Source: CAZKAP01 sp964550895 (GTDB taxonomy: Bacteria > Bacteroidota > Bacteroidia > Flavobacteriales > Flavobacteriaceae). Taken from it: a stretch of 64,000 nt of DNA. The notes beneath the pieces were generated by a model. That model did no database searches and was not told where the DNA came from. It was given only the letters and a program-made list of their open reading frames with translations. The position numbers and the translations under genes are program-made. This document shows, one piece after another, positions 63,401 to 64,000 of the stretch (positions within the stretch are counted from its first letter, which is position 1; the number at the start of each line of letters is the position of its first letter). The stretch covers positions 1-64,000 of the forward strand of contig CAZKAP010000004.1 in the NCBI GenBank assembly GCA_964550895.1, read 5' to 3'.

Positions 63401-64000
63401 TACGGCCGCATTCACCAGTGGAAACGACATCGCCATAGACGATCTGCAGGCCTATCAGCAGCCCGTGGTTTGCTCCGAAACCCTGACCCTTCCCTTTACC
63501 GTGGATGCAGGAAATGCCCTCAGCGGTTCCGTCACGTCCCGCTCTCAGGTAAGTTGCTTCTCTGGTGCGGACGGATCGGTTACTTTCGAGGTCCAGAATT
63601 TCGATCCGACCGACGGCTTTGTCTATTCTGTGAATGGAGGCGCCTTCAGCCCCGTACAGACCAGCAGTCCGATTACCGTTGGGGGGCTGTCTGCAGGCAA
63701 TACCAGCATTGTGGTCCGGGACGCCCTGGACGCGGCTTGTGAATTCACCCTCACCGAGGTCCTTACCGAGCCGGCCGCCCTGGCAGCCAGTGCTTCCCTG
63801 TTCGAGGTGGCCACCTGTAGCAATGGAGGAGGCAGCATAGAAGGATCAGCCACCGGCGGAACCGGCCCCTACGAATTCCAGCTAGAAGACGGGGTTGGAA
63901 GTGTTTTACGTCCCTACCAGTCCTCCACCCTCTTCAGCGGCCTCATGCCCGGGGATTACATCCTAAGGGTGCGCGATGCCAATGGCTGTGAAGACCCCAT
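57453..64000 (+). CDS. sprB: SprB-type giant gliding-motility adhesin (N-terminal 2182 codons)
   Basis: An open frame of over 2180 codons that reaches base 64000 without a stop. The signal peptide is about 1-24 (AVLIWGMGHVVWGQ). An N-terminal domain follows (about 30-350; YWAGLYWSG, NVRATRGRSVGGAGGWTLVV, as in SprB proteins). A DUF11-like domain (about 360-500) precedes Ig-like regions, and from about residue 1050 come tandem ~80-residue repeats ending in patterns such as YQITVRDANGC. An inserted jelly-roll-like domain occupies about 1810-2000. In Flavobacterium SprB is the mobile adhesin of gliding, secreted by T9SS and carried along the cell. The C-terminal sorting signal lies outside the window. 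Confidence 0.88.
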   Translation, partial: MKLTWKNILTAVLIWGMGHVVWGQVEVPFAPRLSSSYINIKGDYVFLSNGIINRVDGSNTANDPYNGGSNNNGFHRDYIDVDSDPTTFSSSSSELNVPFCSRIYWAGLYWSGNYQQEVLNNSAIPSLPANDTNRYDVSQIKFQVPGGAYQDITADQVIYDNVSFKDSPYVCFKDVTADLQALADPNGDYYVANVRATRGRSVGGAGGWTLVVIYENPTLSGKFISVFDGYAGVSGSSTADMAISGFNSIPVGPVRARIGASAVEGDRGISGDQLRIETPSNPGFTALSDPMNPANNFFNSNITADGAHVTTRNIYATNTLGYDADVFEISNPLNSIIDNAETDATLQLYTQGDGYGAFLVTFGVEIIEPNIVLEKRVENLAGTDITGAGVHLGQSLDYVLNFQNTGNDDATNYSIRDILPVNVTLDESNLVLPPGVTYTYDATTREIVFSIPDNLIEQGDPSYSIRIRAGVASNCYDFVNACDNQIQNLAYSTYQGVINDNQISDDPSVSDFDTCGFTTPGATNFLLDDLSDCNYIRTVLLCGEDLVLDAGNDFDSYTWVLDSNGNNQIDPSDPVLTDGDPDGDPSTLIVDAPGTYIVNKTIPLPCINSEEIIVVELFGTTQANPITALIQDTSNTVDGEVLICPNDGEGLPQIFLCGLNDSELIQLNIPDADTIIWERLDEGSCTDAAVGCANRNNTCNWIEVEQGIDYLADTSGEYRVIINYQDGCFSRFYFNVFKNPLDPQYVSENVICTSPGNITVTNMPVDYEYSLIDSDTGNTLVGYQSSPSFAISTAGVYRVDMRQQGVATGCVFTLDNIGILRQDMTLDVTVQDSDCNGLGSIAISALGVAPSYEYFLLQGGTEIDNSGITADNNYTFPGLAPGTYEIRVETTDGCLESGTYTVVDRTDLAVSALTVKNVDCTDAEVELTPSGGQPLPGYTYAIWSVNGSPLYPTITDIPGGSFQSDALFTFDETQTGDYVFVVVDGNNCHAFSNPVTVSEVPDVTYTTSITNESCFGFSDGTYEISIIDSQGYSLSYTLTYPDSSTATNASGTFAGLPSGGYVLTVTQTMGGVSCDFVETFSIGGASAPLSAGIALTQGLSCTQDAIIEATAVTGGTPPYEFSLDGVNFVSGFGSTVFGNLGAGTYQITVRDANMCTFTTADVTIDPLTPPDDLSFSQTAMTCPSLTSNLTATVSQGVAPYTFDITSPSTASPDHTTTDSATFDGLAPGTYTVRVTDALGCIYEENYTVPDIPRVQADAVVESHISCVGYNDGSLRIDFSDFDSSYAYTVTGPSLNISQTGQTAASVTLNNLFSGSYTITVTDETTLCADTDTASVLAPVFPLASTIDIVQPTCSVDGSVEISGSGGWGSYSYELETPSGTVLTNPGGLFPGLTETGDYQATVIDANGCRETATVTLAVVTGPTLSLTPNTACLGPAGSFDLTASVTSGGVGPFEYRINGGAYQAGDTFTGLGPGSYTVEVRDANLCVDSSIYSMNPELSLSISPGNLTACGGDATIGVSANGGDGSYVYALLPQGSSPNPGDFGASSTFSVSAAGNYTAWVRDLSGGAGYCDASGDLIVGTDAPLNLTLNPSDVNCNGLSSGSILASASGGTAPYEYRLGAGAFSSNPDFTGLGAGNYQITIRDANGCTAQETTIVQENDQLLASVSVTAIAACDPLDLAEVRVTNILGGLAPFEYSFDGGLNYGSTAVANLPPGTYQVRVRDANNCEYSDTITVDAPPADPVLSSSIDYECDGEGTVSVTGQDPSFDYIYSLNGVPNTPANDPVFADVTPGNHQIEVEFQQNTPLPPSQLFSEDFGQGGNTPISEIDPVYCYEPQDGSASLCGFGTNNRIQDGEYSVTNLIVNPYGAWVSPNDHTGLPGGRFLAINVGGVAGVNGIMYQKEDVEVIPNEDIVISVWAFNLVRSTASNGDPSIVMELVDPSGTIIASTATGNVPKNTGPDDWHNYTVSLNPGANSTLDIVIRTTAAFTSGNDIAIDDLQAYQQPVVCSETLTLPFTVDAGNALSGSVTSRSQVSCFSGADGSVTFEVQNFDPTDGFVYSVNGGAFSPVQTSSPITVGGLSAGNTSIVVRDALDAACEFTLTEVLTEPAALAASASLFEVATCSNGGGSIEGSATGGTGPYEFQLEDGVGSVLRPYQSSTLFSGLMPGDYILRVRDANGCEDP
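60700..64000 (+). repeat. SprB-type tandem protein repeats
   Basis: Repeat units of about 240-250 bases end in a conserved turn-strand block G-x-Y-x-(I/V)-x-V-x-D-A-x-x-C, with copies near 60880, 61130, 61390, 61625, 61865, 62350, 62590, 63690 and 63950. Between about 62880 and 63460 the array is interrupted by a different, repeat-free domain. Boundaries are approximate. Confidence 0.8.

Overview
The window looks like chromosomal DNA of a marine member of the Flavobacteriaceae (Bacteroidota). The evidence is the ATP synthase operon without beta and epsilon genes, type IX secretion/gliding genes (sprE, and a sprC-sprD-sprB run), many flavobacterial DUF families (4175, 4254, 4837, 5687, 6341, 6427, 6909), and promoters of the TTG / TAnnTTTG type instead of sigma70 boxes. 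By eye the base composition is near or slightly above half G+C, high for the family and in keeping with a Robiginitalea-like organism. The genus cannot be fixed from this alone.

Layout. 1-2 kb: edge of dut, a flippase and a lipoprotein. 2.1-10.4 kb: one minus-strand block sprE, bactofilin, AtpZ-like, atpBEFHAG. 10.5-20.3 kb: an ABC transporter pair, a PaaE-like flavin/[2Fe-2S] reductase, a patatin, the arsenosugar pair (AhpD-like plus ArsS), then GT9, DUF4254, DUF6427, DUF6341 and purD. 20.4-32 kb: a polysaccharide locus, all on the minus strand, with UDP-xylose synthase, initiating sugar-phosphate transferase, two glycosyltransferases, two polymerase/ligase-type membrane proteins, two different sulfotransferases, a Wzx-type flippase, a lipoprotein and a Wzz-like chain-length protein. 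Together they suggest a sulfated, possibly xylose-containing surface glycan. 32-40.4 kb: DUF6909, a GH3-type enzyme, an M23 peptidase, tatA, DUF4837, a LysM transglycosylase and pgk. 40.5-49.2 kb: holB, a Skp-like lipoprotein, a methyltransferase, mnmG, ybeY and a large DUF4175 protein with a collagen-like Gln/Gly tract. 49.3-53.5 kb: gltX, an SPFH protein and glnS. 53.6-64 kb: the gliding adhesin operon sprC, sprD, sprB, where sprB is a giant open frame that runs off the window.

The most notable non-coding signal is a pair of identical 16-bp parS sites, matching the ParB consensus perfectly, one at each end of mnmG. Both lie inside neighbouring reading frames. They suggest this part of the chromosome is in the centromere/origin domain, although no dnaA gene or origin is visible here.

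Two parts of the T9SS/gliding machinery (sprE next to the ATP synthase, sprCDB at the right end) and a surface-glycan locus share one window, so much of the cell-surface motility and attachment biology may be encoded here. No tRNA, rRNA, insertion sequence or CRISPR array was found. No gene-free stretch exceeds 300 bases: the longest are about 210 bases (42265-42474) and 200 bases (40352-40551).
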